Positions 40,587 to 53,925 of a stretch of 64,000 bases of DNA are shown in pieces. The first letter of the stretch is position 1; every line of letters begins with the position of its first letter. This stretch comes from Ciona savignyi (taxonomy: Eukaryota; Chordata; Ascidiacea; Phlebobranchia; Cionidae). Both the position numbers and the translations under genes were made by a program. A model generated the notes under the pieces. That model was not told the origin of the DNA. It made no database searches and worked only from the letters and a program-made list of their open reading frames with translations. The DNA lies in NCBI GenBank assembly GCA_000149265.1, contig CH003308.1, positions 465,221 to 529,220 on the forward strand, in the 5' to 3' direction.

Positions 40587-42466
40587 ATTGTATTGTATGC
40601 CGTGTGTATTTACAAGATGATTTAATTATTACAGTTTTTTCTGCTTTCATTTTTATATACCTATGCTAATTTTCTTTAATGTAAAAACAAACTAAACTTA
40701 ACCTGTAATTAATGGATACCTTTTCTGTAGTGTACACAGAACTGTTCAAGAGGACGACATATTTCAGACGATTTCGTACTGATAGTACTTTAGTTCAGGA
40801 AACTGTGTATGCACTTAATCACATACACCGGATCACTAAAAAAGGTTGATATACATATCGTACCCAATCGCCGGTCGATAAATTTAAGAAAGTAAAATTC
40901 GGTTCTACAAACAAGATTTAATCCTAATCCCAATTATAATGCAAAACGAAATTGATTAACCGAAGCTGCGGCAGGTTTGATAAAGTAAGATTACAATCCA
41001 ACAGAACATTCGTCGTATATCTCATAAAAAATCGGTTCGCTAGCATTGCTGCTGACGAAGTGGTTATACGGCTTTCTATCGACTCGTTTCCATCGTGTCC
41101 TGAAGCCCTAAAGGATAATATAACGACCGCAGTGGACGTTAGTCTTCGTAAATGCCCTATCATATGGTTACGCTATGTACATCAACATTCTATTTCAGCA
41201 ATGCTGTGGCGTACAAGATTAAGTGTGGCCAAAAATCGATTGTTTGCTATTCGGTCACGTGATATAGTCTCCAAACAGTCAATGTTGTATCTTGTGACAT
41301 TATAGAAATCGCAAATAATGCCTTTTTCGAATGGGATGTAGTCATATTTAATGGACATTCCGAAAAGTAGGCAATTTGTTGTTTTTTGCATGTACACCAC
41401 AACGCAAGTGAAAAAGGCAAAAAATTTACAACGTGATAAAACTTAACAAATACGTCACATATATTTAAAATTACAATCAAAAATAGAACACAAGCAGAAA
41501 AATTGCCGATTTAGCTAAATCGTCAAAAAATCGCTTAAAAAATTGTTTTTTTTTACAAACGGCGCCTCGTAGAAAACACTTCTATTTCGCACTATGTATA
41601 TAAGGGGTATAAGCGGGCACATTCACTCAATCAATTAATTGGCCAGGTCTTCTTGGCATTGATATTTGGCCTCAATAACTCTTCCGCTCTGTTTCGCTAT
41701 ACTTGCTCCGGTAGGATCAGAAGCAATTGCTGTTTTTCGTAAGCTGAATTTGCTTGCTGGGAAACATTGCCTTTATGTTGTTTGATTCGCAAACGTAATT
41801 GATTCACTCGGCTCGTACGTTCCATGTAAAATGCCGTCTGGAGGTGATCTTCCCACGGAGGAAGTATGACGCATTTTTGCAAAAGAACCCCTTTTTTATT
41901 TAAAGAAAATTTAAAGCCTTTATTTGAGATACTACTGTTACCATGTTATCTTAATGCGTGATTTTGGTGCGTGCGTTGATTGCTAATTACCTGTCGCCTT
42001 ATCTGTATACTTCCCGCTAAAACCGTTAGACTTTACCGCCCATTTGCTTTTATATGTGACCACTGCATTGTGTTTTGGTTGACTTGTGATTTTATGCTGC
42101 TTACGTTAATACAAGCATTTTATATATATCGATGAGAGCTGCTGACTACAGGTTATCGAGATCCTGCCCAAAAGTGTAACACTACTGCTGCTGACAACCG
42201 TACACAGCTTACTTGGCAGTAAGGTATATTCGCCCTCATTTTTAGCACTGGTAGGCATAGGCCTATATGACACCATACTCCCCCCCTTAAATGCGCCTCT
42301 GGGTGGCGTTAAATCACTCACAGTTGAGTGACATAACTTTTGCCCATCATGCCTTCTAACCTTGGTCTAATAAAAAAAACTTTTGAGCACGTTCACCTTG
42401 AAGTAAAACTAAACTTCTCTTTACAAATTAACATATTAAACTAAAACAATATACGTTTTAAGCTAA

Positions 42467-42632
42467 TTAGGATAGGATATTTATGTTTATCCCCATGAAT
42501 GGAAAAACCAAGGGGGTTAACACAGGGGCAATTGTCAGATTACCTCGCGCCCACCGTCGGGTTACCGGAGATATTGCAGTGTGTTGTGTATGATGGACAC
42601 GTTCCTTCAATTTCGTAGAACCTATTTGTAGA
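42467..42632. repeat. Uninterrupted copy of the 11531 dispersed repeat
   Basis: Starts aggataggatatttatgttt and continues through cctcgcgcccaccgtcgggt to ccttcaatttcgtagaacc, matching both halves of the 11531-12127 copy with no insertion between them. Confidence 0.75.
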
Positions 42633-42635
42633 ATG

Positions 42636-42799
42636 TGGCAGCGAACTCGTTTGAACTTCTTCGATTTATAATGTTATAGAACTGACCCGATCACACGCTG
42701 CGTGATCATTAAATTACAATGTTGCAGCGAAACTCGTTTAAACTCTTTTCATTTATATTGGTATCAGACTGACCTGATTACACGCTACGTGATAATTTT
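42636..42799. repeat. Two-copy tandem repeat of about 80 bp
   Basis: Two related units, 42636-42712 and 42720-42799. Each starts with a gcagcga-aactcgttt stretch and ends with a cacgct-cgtgat stretch, at roughly 80% identity by eye. Confidence 0.6.
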
Positions 42800-43465
42800 G
42801 CGTCCATTAACCCTGCATGATCGACGACCGTATCGCCCACATTTCTTCGCTCTACAGGGTATATAAACCCGTTGTCCTTATTGTCGTGCATTGTATTGCT
42901 TACGTACTATTTGTTGTAATTAGTCGCTTGTTCTTGGTGTATAGATGTTGTGTAATTCGTGTATGTAATCCTCTGCAATAACCGGTTAATATTTATTTTA
43001 TAGTGATCAAACGAAACACTTTTAATCACCTGAAACCTAAATCTGTGAAATTGTAAATAAAAGTTTACTGGCTGCAAACTGAGATCAGGTGCATTAAAGA
43101 ACGTGATCACTTATCGACAGCTGTCAGATCATAAGGATCCGGCGGAACGTTGCTACACCCGCAACACTATTAATTCGCTTGCCCAGGGACACAACCTTCT
43201 AGCTAACGACCAGTTTCGCATCTGCAAAGTCGACGCACTTAACCGCCAGACTAACAGGCCGGATAATTATCGGTTATTGGTGTGTTGTCCGTTCGAAATC
43301 GTCTAGAGAGAGTTGTCAAATCAGAATAAAAACTTTAGATATAAACCGAAACATAATCGAGATTTTCAAAAATACAAAATTTAGTGTTTTACCACTGGGG
43401 TAATTCCCTACAATCGTAAAACACTCATTGACATTTTCGGGTCTAGGGATCACATAGCCTCAAGG

Positions 43466-43600
43466 CCGATGCACACATAGAGCGATGCGGGCGACGGCGA
43501 TAAAGTGAAAGCGATGGCGGGCGTCAAATCATCGCTCAGAGCATTCACAATTGGCGCGATGAATCGCTTTCATCGCTATACTTTTTCTGGTACCCTTTGG
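43466..43600. repeat. GCGATG-rich island, possibly a transposon end
   Basis: A GC-rich patch in AT-rich surroundings with many GCGAT and ATCGC motifs (gagcgatgcgggcgacggcg, catcgctcagagc, gaatcgctttcatcgc). Such subterminal motifs occur in Harbinger-type elements, but no inverted ends or target duplication were found. The frame from 43689 (HARTLVQLDYMTSVML) is not recognised. Confidence 0.3.
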
Positions 43601-45027
43601 CGGGTAACGGGCGCATGTAATGTTAGCCTTGTACAGTTTTTAAGTAATAAATACATGCCAAGACTTATATAACCTGGATGACGATGATTTGGCCTTCGCT
43701 ATGAATCACGCGCGTACATTGGTTCAGTTAGACTATATGACAAGTGTTATGCTAAGTCTCCATAAAAAACGAAAATACAACGCTCCTGAAGGCGCTTCTG
43801 TTACTAATTCACCTCTAAACTGGCACATGATTGTATACAATGCATATAGGCACGAAATCTTAACAACGTCAATGACGTAATACGGGAAATCCACTAACAT
43901 AAAATGAAATGCATATTTGCTCATACCTCTTTAACAAAAAAAGATTGAAAGAAACTGATTTGATTTTTGAAATCAGCGTATTTTTTCCATTTATTAAGAT
44001 ATTCGTAGAATCGACTTCAGTTTGTAGCGATATTCGCGGCTTGTGTAATATTTTTGCACATTATATTAAGTTTTGTGAAATTGTTTAAGTAAGCCGTTAT
44101 TGCATGCTGCACAGCTGTGTGCGCCAGTTCTGAAAACCTTTGTGCCTCACTTCCTGTGCGTGCCAACGGGATATAATCCTCATGCCATACGTTTTGCAAG
44201 CTGATGTTTTGTGTCTTTGCATGAATTATTATCGAAAACGCGTTTTGGAATAAGGACTAAAAATAAATCGCCTGCTCGGGCGCGGTTCCGAGCATGTTCA
44301 GGCAACCAGTTGAAGTGCATGTGTTTTACTGTATCAGCTTATAAGATACAATTAGGATACCTTCCGAGACGGAGTCAATTCGCAGTTTAATTAGTTGGAG
44401 TACTCGGGTCAGGTTCAGTGATATAGCTATAAGCACGCAAAACAACCACAAAAGAACCTGATTCTCCACAAATTCCCCTTTTAGATTTTTTCAAAATTTT
44501 AAATTAAAGCTTGGATCTGTAACCTAAAACCAACACCCTCAATAAAGTTTTACTTAAAATTTTTAAGCTTGTATTCCTTTGTACTTCCGGGACTTTTTAC
44601 CAACAAAACATTTAGGAAATGCACAATCAACACCTTAATTTTAAAAATTCTGCTCCACTATTACAAAACTTTGCGGCCAAACAAAAACATTGACGTGAAG
44701 CCTAGCATATTTTGTTTCCAACCGTACAAAGATTGCATTATCACCAACATTGTTGTTTGCAAATCACTTCCAACCACGCATAGAGATAGCTATATTAATT
44801 TGTTATACACCTTCTTGATTTTACATTCACCAAGCTAAAATATGAACATTTTATCTTTATTTATCTCCACCACTTTTCAGTAAGCTACTGTCCTTTGTTA
44901 TGTATCAAGTTTAAGCAATTGGAAGATGGAATCTGGTTAAGTCGTTTGTGTTCTTTTAAGTAAAACATACATGGAAAATAATGCAACAAGAATAATAACT
45001 AGCCGCTTGGTTGATACGTTTGTCTGG

Positions 45028-47855
45028 TTACATATTTTGCTTTAAGTTTAAATAATGAATTCTGCTTTCAATTGCTTGTTGGGTCCATAACAGTTCAAAT
45101 GTGATGTCTCTTTTTTTGTTTAACAAAGATTTATTTATTTCTGACCCAGAAAGCTGGTGTTTGAGGATACCTTTAGATGGTATATTAGAAGCTTCTTCTC
45201 TGGTAGAATTAATTTCCATTGGGTCAAGACTTTCTTTTGTGCATGTTCTGATTACTGTACTTTGGTATCTGCCTGGGAAGTTTTTAAAATATTTTTTAAT
45301 AAAACAAATTTGTTTTTTTAAGAAAACAAGTTTTTTTAAAGACTGTTTATCATAAAGGTCAAAAACATTGGTACTATTCAGTGTAGCACAGATTTGTGTT
45401 GTAAACATTCTCCATTTGTCTATTCCATGATAATATTTTATTCAGTAGTGAAATTCTTGGGAGTTAAGCACATAGTATTCCAAGAGTTTAAACAATGCCA
45501 GATTTACTAAAAATTATTGTCGTACCGTTTATTTTTATTTGACACAAGAAATGTAAAGTAAAAAAACAGTTTAAAACCATTTTTTTGTAAAACAAATTGC
45601 TTAGGTAAAATCTTTAAAATCTACTGAAGTACCGATACAAATTTTCACCTTGAACAAATGCATGTGGTGTTTGTTCATGATCTGGCAAATCACTTTGCCC
45701 CAGCATAGGTCTTCGTAATACACAATTTCGTGGGGATCTTAACTTCGAAATTACTGGGCAAAACAATGCATTGTGGCGGTTTGTTTCTCCGTCAATTTCA
45801 TGCAAAACTTGTTGATATAATTGGTAGATTTGTGCCAGCTGTTTTCTCGTGTTGTACCCTCTCCATAGGCTCTGAGGTTAATTAAAATGAAATTTTTATA
45901 TCAAACTTATAAAAAATGGATCATACTGTTTGGTAAATCTGACTGAATACCTAGGTGTGTTCATACAATGCCTTTTAGCTGAAATGTTGAGGGTTAGAGT
46001 AGGGCTGCGAAAAATTAACGGTTAACCGCACGTCAAATTTTAACCGTTTAACCGTTTTTTAACGTTACTTTACCGCCCACATTTAATTGGGCGTAATTGG
46101 GTTTTAATAATCTTCAAATATACATAACTCCATTCACACGTTGATTGTTTCATTATTACGTAATATAAGCAACCATTCACACGTCGATTGTTTGATTGTC
46201 AACGTAATATACGCACCATTCACACGTCGATTGTTTGATTGTCAACCTAATATAAGCCACCATTCAGACGCTGATTGTTTGATTTTTAACTCAATATTAC
46301 ACATTACAATCAAAGTTATACTATGTGTCTTAAGGTGACGTTTAAAAACTATAAAGTAACACATAAATAAGACCCGATAATGCCGGTAATCACGTGTGTT
46401 ATTTCTTTGCTGCCCTTTACGGCAGCCTGAACTTTTATTGCCAAAAACGGTGCCGATTTGATGGTAGTTTAAAGAAAATCGGTTAACGGTTAACCGATTA
46501 TTTTTACATCACTTAACCATTTTTTTAAATTAACCGTTTATTCGCAGCCATAGGTTAGAGACTAGTGCTAGCTAGTAGGTTGTGTCCTTGGGCAAAGCAC
46601 TTTTAAGGGGTTGCACTGAAGATCAATCATACACAAAATACCACAATAGCTGCGCAAAACCAGACTGTGGGCAAGATATCAACGGTCCACAGTCAGATGA
46701 AATAATATATTGTATTTTAAATTTTAATAGTTTTTGTTTAACAAATTACACTACTGATGCAGGCCACTGATTACAGGATAAATACGCATAAAATTGTAAC
46801 CGCTGTTGGGAACTGGTTATCGTGATGGTGACAATTATCAAAGTTCTACTAAGCTATGATACCAAAAATTTATATTTTAATTATGTTTAATAACATACAT
46901 TTTATGTATTAACAAATGCATTATTACATCAAAACAAAAGTATGTTACCTAAAAGATCTTCTGTTTGACTGTTTCACACTAAAAATACATATGTACAAAA
47001 AGAATGAAATAACAAATTATTAACTCTTTCACTACCGGCTAAATGCATTAATTCAAACATGCTGTACTGCAGTGTTTTTTCATTTTTTAGTCATTTTCAA
47101 ATTCGCACAGTTTTTCAAAAGTTTATGCTATGATTTAATATTTAGTATGTTTGGAAAGATAATTTACTCCTCTTTTAAACAAGCCATACCTGGAATTTAT
47201 CTCCAATAAAGAATATATTATGTAAATTTTATTGAAAACCACTTAATATGCAAAGAAAATTCTGCTTGACTTTAAAAAATTTGAGGTGCACTGACAAACG
47301 AAATAATTATTGGTATGCCCAAATGATATGAAAATTGGAATGTAGATTGTCTAATAGTTTTTGTACTTAGGAAAAATTTAAACTGTATTTTTATCTTTTT
47401 GTCGATTTTGTTTTAATTATTTTGTAAACAGTTAACCTAAGTTTTATATTGCAACTATTAAGGGCGTACTTTATATTGCAACTATTAAGGGCGTACATAC
47501 TACATTATCAATTATATGTTGTTGTATTTTAGTGTTTAAATCAGATTATTATGATTACTCAATACAATAAATAATAATACTATTAACATTGATCTAATTC
47601 TTGGCTTAGTTTTATCTTCCATTATAACATAAAGATAAAATACAAAATTTTTAAAAGTGTTTATTATTTAATCGGAAACTTTTAACAATGTGGTGTTTTC
47701 CACAGTTGCTAATACCTAATTTCAATGGAATAAAATTATAATTGCAAATGTTGTTTTAAGTAAATTATTATTCTATACAATACAATACAATTCTTATTTC
47801 TCTCGCTGGAGCGTTTAGCACCAACAATTTGAAAATACATGTCGTGTATATATAT

Positions 47856-47886
<31 letters not shown>

Positions 47887-50132
47887 TATGGCATTAACTA
47901 AAAATCCAACAATTAACAAAAAATACTGTGGCAAGATACTACAGCAAAACAGGAAGGCACCAAAAACTAAAAGTTATCTAGTTTGGTGCGTCGATAATTT
48001 TTAACTACCTGATGCCTGACCTATCTCAATAATTTATTTGGATAGAAGTGTTGTAAGGTAAAAACATTAAAAAGCAGTTTTTATTTAGTTTTATTTGTAA
48101 ACATGCTACATTTTACATCCAAGAAATATTAGAAATAATTATTTCAATAGATTGTCAAAATAAAAGTACACCATTTAACAATACCCAATAGTTGATCATA
48201 AAAAATGCTGTAATTATTTCTGGGTGTCATCTACGGGTTACTTTTTACCCCACTTTCAGATATTGTTTTACATATTTGACATATACAGGAATGTGTGTAC
48301 ATATGGTTCAGAGAGTAGAGGCTCTGCCTATGTAATAGGCATATATATTTATAGGTCCCATTTGAAAAAATGGGACACATATTGTTTTTGTCCGTTTTTT
48401 TTTCGTCCAACGCTTGACAGGCATGTAATGTCGCCCCAACATCTACCAGAAGGGTTAATGAAATCGCAATGAAACTTGATTGGACAACATGGTCTAGATA
48501 TGCAAAAACCCAAATTTTGCGTGATAAATTTAGGGGAATTTCCCTGAGACGTTAAAAACCAAAGCAGTATTTTTTTCAAAAAAATAGCGCTTGAAAAAAA
48601 ATAACGCTCTTATTTTAATCAGATTTGGTGAAATGTTGGACCGTTAGCCACTGTGCCAGTTAGCCACTCTGTGTACTAAACCCAGGGGAATTCCCTGAAA
48701 CCATAAAAAACTCAATCGGGCTATTTTGGGAATTTAGCTTTATATCACTACAGATCATTCTTTTTTTAACTACACATGGAAAAGAGGTTTGGTTTGATAA
48801 GTATGGGACCCATGCGTTTAAATACAAATTGTGGTTAGGGACCGTGTAGCCTGAATATATATGGCATACAACATGTGTTTTATAAATAGTTTTGGTTAAA
48901 CACGTGGTTGACACTCTCTAGTTATAGATGAAAGTGGACTTTGGGACTTTTGCCTCAACCTGTGTAACTTTGGGGTGCAGGTGTGGGCAATGCTCAGGCT
49001 GGTTAGTAACATGGGGTTCTCTCCTAAATTGTCTACACCATTCTGACTCTACTTCAATCATTAGATGACAGTGAATATATTTTCACATGGATCTTAAGAC
49101 TTCAATGAATTGTATTCAAAGGTTGACAGCAAAACAGTCATAATGTTACAAAGCATCCAACATGAAAATAAATTTGAAATGTTCTTACATAAACCCACGA
49201 AATTAATCAAAATCCGACTTAACAATGCGACCAACAGGGCCTTTGGGAACTAGGCCTATTCCTCGAAAACAAATGTTTTTTTTAACCTGAGCGACAAAAA
49301 TGTGTTGTCTGGTGAAGAATTTTGCGGATCAAATTAAATCACTATCCAAATATTTTGAGCAAAACAATCACACCCGAGTTGCAACAGGAGGATCCAACGA
49401 TCTATGCCAAACTACTGAAAATTAAAATGTTTGTTACCGCTTGATTCTTAAAATGGTCGTCAAATAAAATCGTAAATTTTATATATATTTATTAAATGCA
49501 AATATTAATTTTAGTAAAGAATACTCCGAATAAATAACCACATATTAACTGAGTGTATGATGTACGGTACCGCATACTAAACCTAAATATAGTTACTCAT
49601 TAATTGCACTTTAAGTTGTTTACAAAACAAGGAATAGGAGGCATGTTTAAGGGAATCACTGATCAGCTTCCACACCCTAATCCCATTATCTCGCAATGCA
49701 AATACTGAACAAAAGGTTTTTTAATATTGATTATATGTAATAAATTATAAAGACAGCTTTATATTGCACATTTTTCCTACTAGTTAAGGTACCGGTATTT
49801 TTTTTAGCCAATTTGTTAAACCATGTTATGGCATAAGCAAATAAATACACAAACAATTGCAACGCAACACAGTATTGCGTGATGGGTCAATTATGTCTGA
49901 AAACGGAATTGGTGAGCAATGATTTGTGAATTTGCTATAATTCTTAAAAACAATATAAAATCAGTCACACGACGTGTTGAGGCGATGGCCACCCTATTAT
50001 GATCAAACAACAGTGCCTACCTTTAATCGTAAGGGGTAAGACGTAAGAGAAATTTACATAGAGTGGGATAAAGTAAAAATACATAGTGTGCCATCATACC
50101 TGAAGTTTAACTGCTGCTTTCAATTCATCCAT
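45028..50132 (-). CDS. IQCC: IQ domain-containing protein C homologue
   Basis: Three exons read in phase: 50100-50132, 45649-45871 and 45028-45419, giving 215 residues. Exon 1 encodes MDELKAAVKLQ and exon 2 continues SLWRGYNTRKQ, so one calmodulin-binding IQ motif is split exactly at the intron. LYQQVLHEIDGE follows, comparable to EYEAIVREVEGD of human IQCC. The C-terminal ELLWTQQAIESRIHYLNLKQ matches human [20 protein letters not shown] closely, just before the stop. The long low-complexity tail of the mammalian protein is absent. Intron 1 is 4.2 kb and holds a hAT element and a piggyBac fragment. The frame stays open upstream of the chosen ATG, so the true start could be earlier. Function is poorly known. 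A possible minus-strand AATAAA lies at 44856-44861. Confidence 0.75.
46000..46552. mobile_element. hAT-type MITE with internal 44-bp tandem repeat
   Basis: Ends tagggctgcgaa and ttcgcagccata, with an exact 8-bp duplication ggttagag at 45992-45999 and 46553-46560. About four head-to-tail units starting ccattcacacgt-gattgttt fill 46132-46310. Subterminal ggttaaccg palindromes are frequent. It lies in intron 1 of the IQCC gene. Confidence 0.85.
47020..47393. mobile_element. Truncated copy of the 35179 piggyBac-type element
   Basis: Starts TTAACTCTTTCACT and matches the reverse complement of the right 400 bp of the 35179-36266 element with scattered differences, for example the stretch around ggaaagataattta and gcccaaatgatatgaaaatt. 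The other end is missing. It lies in intron 1 of the IQCC gene. Confidence 0.75.
47441..47498. repeat. 27-bp direct duplication
   Basis: tatattgcaactattaaggg plus cgtactt is repeated twice in tandem, with the second copy diverging at its end. Confidence 0.75.
47848..47888. repeat. (TA)n microsatellite
   Basis: An alternating TA run with one interruption. Another lies at 26782-26802. Confidence 0.9.
48418..48925. repeat. Unclassified dispersed repeat, longest copy
   Basis: Contains the modules atgtcgccccaacatctacc, tggtctagatatgcaaaaac, aggggaatttccctgagac and a right end ggttaaacacgtggttgaca then ctctctagtt. The same modules recur, in the same order or reversed, at 53755-53925, 56355-56600 (reverse, two pieces), 59735-59830 and 60060-60592. 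No coding capacity or inverted ends were seen. Confidence 0.65.
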
Positions 50133-53082
50133 ATACAAACCACAAAATGTATCAACAGTCCATCCAACATTTGAAAAAATGTCGTGTCGTTTGTATGGTG
50201 TTCCAAACTTCCAAAGATCCGATAAACGAGAGAAAAGAGAAAAACAGACAAACGAGAGAAAAGAAAAAGTGCAAGGATTGATCAAGCTTTTTCATTCGTT
50301 TATATCAGTGTTTCCCAACCCGAGTTCACGGACTCAAATGAGAAGGATTTAATAAGTCCTTGAGCACATAACGATAGAATTATATCAAGGCATATGGGTT
50401 ACTATAACACATTGGAACTTTTGCATTCATTGCGCACGCTTTGATTTTTAGGTAATAGTGATATAGGTAGTGATGTTGGGCCAAGGGTATGTCAACGAAT
50501 CCATTTGGCCGGGACCAAGTCCCAGGATCCGGTGCCGTCTATATCTGGTACATAAATCTCCGCTCCGACTCCATAAGTACCCACATGATGTTGACCTTAA
50601 ACTAGACTGACAGCGAAACCTCCACTAAATAGAACCGGAAAACTCGTACTCGTATTTGTAGCGGCTGCTTATTGTACTAAATAATTAATTAGACTTTACG
50701 AGGTAGATGGGTAGAGGTTTTAGCTTTATTATTAATATTTGATTCCGATAAGCGCAACGGTACAAGTAAAATAATGCATAAGCAATACCGGCTACGTAGT
50801 TTTATAAGTAAGGACGGGCTGTAGTGTACGTCAAGCGTACCGACCCTAGTTACCACAGGAGGTTAGGCTATACAGATTGTGAATTTGGAATCACAGTGCT
50901 GTAAGTCTAAACATCTTGTGTCGGTGTCTCTCTCTGATGAAATGAGGTAATTTATATGCGATTTGGCAACAAGGAAAAAATGCGATGCAGAATATCTAAA
51001 ACACCCACAATAGATGATGTTTGCGCTCGATACAATATAAAATCCTTGCGCGTTAGATTTGGAAGTATTCCCCGGTCGCGTTAATCGTATCGTGAATTTA
51101 GACAACCGTCACTTAGCGATTTCTTTGTTTCTTTAAATTTTGATAATGACGTCGCCAGCAGCCAATTATGTCGGTACGACATATTCTTTATTAATTTTTG
51201 TTTCTATGTATGTGTGTTTGTGTGTAATGGCACAACGCTTTATAAAGCAATAATGACGTAGATGAAAACAACTGCTTCAAGTGTCAATGACGTGACGAGG
51301 TGATAAGTGTCAATGACGTCATAAGGTAATTACAGAACGAACAAAGCCTGCGACGATTAAATGAAATAAAATGCAGTTTTAGTTTAGTTTATTCATTTTT
51401 TGCCCCAGTATTTTAAAATGGCAAGCGAAAAAAGTAACTACGGGGGAACATGAAAAGACGGCAAAACGAACAGTCGTTAAAACACGTCATTGAAAAAACG
51501 GATATAATTTAATAAATATAGCGGACGCGGCCGCCAAACCTATAGGCGAAAGAACAATAGTTTTTGCGAATATGATATCAAAATTTTAGTGGTGTAGTTC
51601 ATGCTTTTCTTAGTGTGCTGATATGTATTAAATTCCCTTTTTTGTCGGTGCAAATCTTAATTCTTTTCCATCTCAAGAACTACATAAAAATATACACACA
51701 GCATGGCACAACGGAGAGAGCGAGCAAACACCAAATTATATCATTACAAACAAGACCATTTTAAATGATATTTATTAAATGGTTTTGCATCGCGATAAGT
51801 GCGCTTACGACCAAAGTGGTAAGTTACATGAAAGATCGACAGAACATTGTTACCTTATCTAGCGATCTACAATCTTCAATTTACGATGTAGAAAACGGAA
51901 AATGTAGCGTTTTGTTTTTTTAACCTATTGTTGCCTTTTTTAGTTTCTTTTATGTGTAAACCTTTCGCGTATCTGTTCTGACTTTTTTGTCTTGACTTTG
52001 TTCGATTTTGAAATTCTTTAGTAAACGATGAGAACTGTCCGAGAGTGGTCGCTTGTTTTATGTTCTGGGACTGTGATAGCATATGACGACAGGCCTGGAA
52101 TTGGTGGGTCGCTACAGATATACTAAGTAATCACCACAGAATAACTGAAGTTTACATTCTAATTTCACGCCTAAGCAACATTTATTGTTAAGTTTAAAAA
52201 TAATGTTTATATTTATTCTTAATTACAATTTTCTATAAAAGATCCGGTTTATAACCCTCACTATGCTTTCGATACACGTATAGTATATGACGCTTGTGGA
52301 TCCGAGGCCGGTATAAACGTATCTTAGGCTTATAGTTTGTTCAACGCTTATTTAAACTTTGTAGTCGTTTATGCTTAGTCTTATTTTAATTGCAACCTTA
52401 CATATTTTCCTGCAGTAGCGACACACCTATGGCGGTTTGCCTTGAGGCTCTGACCGACCAATCACCAACTTCTTTGCAGCATGGCTTCGCAACATTTGAC
52501 TTTTAACATTTTATACAATAATGTGATGTTGCATCTAGTCTTTTGCTTTTCTGTATAAGGAAGTCACCTGGAATCGAGTCTTGCTCAGGCTCATCGTTTC
52601 AGATCGTTATTTGTCGGCTGTTGGGCTAGCTCTTGGTCTTATATTGAGGTCAGTTAGTTGCATTTAGTATTATTGTATTTTGCAAATAAAAACTCGCAAC
52701 CTGATTAGATAACCTGTTATTACCATGGCATGCCGACTGGTCTGTCGCGAGCGTGGTGCTGAAAAGTAAAAAAAATAGTTTAACACTTCTCGTACCCTAA
52801 AATATACAAAAACACACCCTATATTGCAACTCTACAATAAAATACTGTTTTCTAAGAAATTAAAGCATGATATCTGAAATCTAACAACTCTACGGTTCCA
52901 TCGATATATCCATAATCGCGATAGGTGGATACTACTCAACTGCAATACTAATAAAAGTATCGTACCATAGACACATTATTTTATTAGAGAAAATTTGCAT
53001 AATAATGCGTCTTAGGTATCAGTAAAAATTAGACGGGCTGTTGACCAAAAATTAAAACATACGACACGCCACTTTTTCAAGT

Positions 53083-53310
53083 GCGAGACGCACTTTTTTA
53101 AGGCGACAGTTTACTTTTTCCAGGGGCGACACGCCATTTTACTCAATACAACCGCCAATGATACACTTTGTAGTACGATAAAACCTTCACAAACACTTGC
53201 GAAGCGCCATTATTTCCGAGGCGCCACGCCACATTTTTTAGAAAGGACAAACAAATTTTAAAGGCGACACGCCTTTTTTAGAGGCGGCATGCAACTTTTT
53301 TAGAAGCACA
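53083..53310. repeat. Degenerate tandem repeat, 'gcgacacgcc' orientation
   Basis: Irregular units of about 22-28 bp, each with a core like ggcgacacgcc followed by a short T-rich run. The reversed orientation of the same unit is found at 53493-53633. Confidence 0.65.
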
Positions 53311-53492
53311 TCACACTTTATTGGATGCAATTCTAAAATAAGGGAGAGAAAATAAGGGAAACTAAAACTATTAAAACTAATTTTGTTTAAATCTAACTGT
53401 AATGCCCTAATCGTAATGCTAGTATGCAGTTTCCCCTTTTGCTTATTTCCCTCCTTTTAGTTTTCCCAGACATTCCACTTTGTGGTATATTT

Positions 53493-53633
53493 GGCATGTC
53501 GCCTCTAAAAAGATGGCATGTCGCCTCGAAAAAAATGGTGTGTCGCTTCTAAAAAATGGCGTGTTGCCTTGCAAATGGGGGCGCGTCGACCCTGAAAAAG
53601 TGGCTATCGCCTCGAAAATAGTGGCGTTAGAAT
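53493..53633. repeat. Degenerate tandem repeat, 'ggcatgtcgcctc' orientation
   Basis: About six units with core atggcgtgtcgcctc followed by an A-rich run, the reverse complement of the 53083-53310 units. Shorter scattered copies of this orientation occur at 62190-62250 and 62875-62945. Confidence 0.65.
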
Positions 53634-53754
53634 GGCTGCTCCAATGTTATTTAGAATTGGTGGAATATTGAAGTCTCGGCTGTGCCAATTAAAAAAATAA
53701 AATAACAGGGAAAATACCCTAAAAAATATGATTTTTCCTAACTTATGATTGTGA

Positions 53755-53925
53755 AAGGTATGCCTTATCGCCCTGACATCTATAGAATGGAGCGATCGAA
53801 TTGGATTGAATTTTTATTGTTAGATAACATGACCTAGATATGCAGAAACAAAAAAATTATGTACTAAACCCAGGAGAATTTCCAGAACCCTTAAAAAACT
53901 AAATCGGGATGTTTTAGGCCTCTTT
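53755..53925. repeat. Copy of the 48418 dispersed repeat
   Basis: Shares cttatcgccctgacatcta, aacatgacctagatatgcag and aggagaatttccag with the 48418 copy. It lies just upstream of the ZP-N/SEA gene. Confidence 0.6.

Larger units (their letters stand above)
40595..45027. other. Repeat-rich region upstream of V0a copy 2, no gene seen
   Basis: Apart from the repeats listed, only unsupported open frames appear, the longest being 117 codons at 40952-41305 with overlapping frames on the other strand. No known domain was seen in any of them. Confidence 0.5.

Noticed and set aside
40924..41480. Several overlapping open frames of 70-117 codons on both strands
   Set aside because: No similarity or splice context seen; they overlap each other and sit in repeat-rich DNA.
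43689..43880. Frame with HARTLVQLDYMTSVML, possible transposase N-terminus
   Set aside because: No catalytic motif or element borders could be found.
53480..53671. 63-codon frame with repeated MACRLEKNGV-like units
   Set aside because: It is the translation of the short tandem repeat, not a gene.
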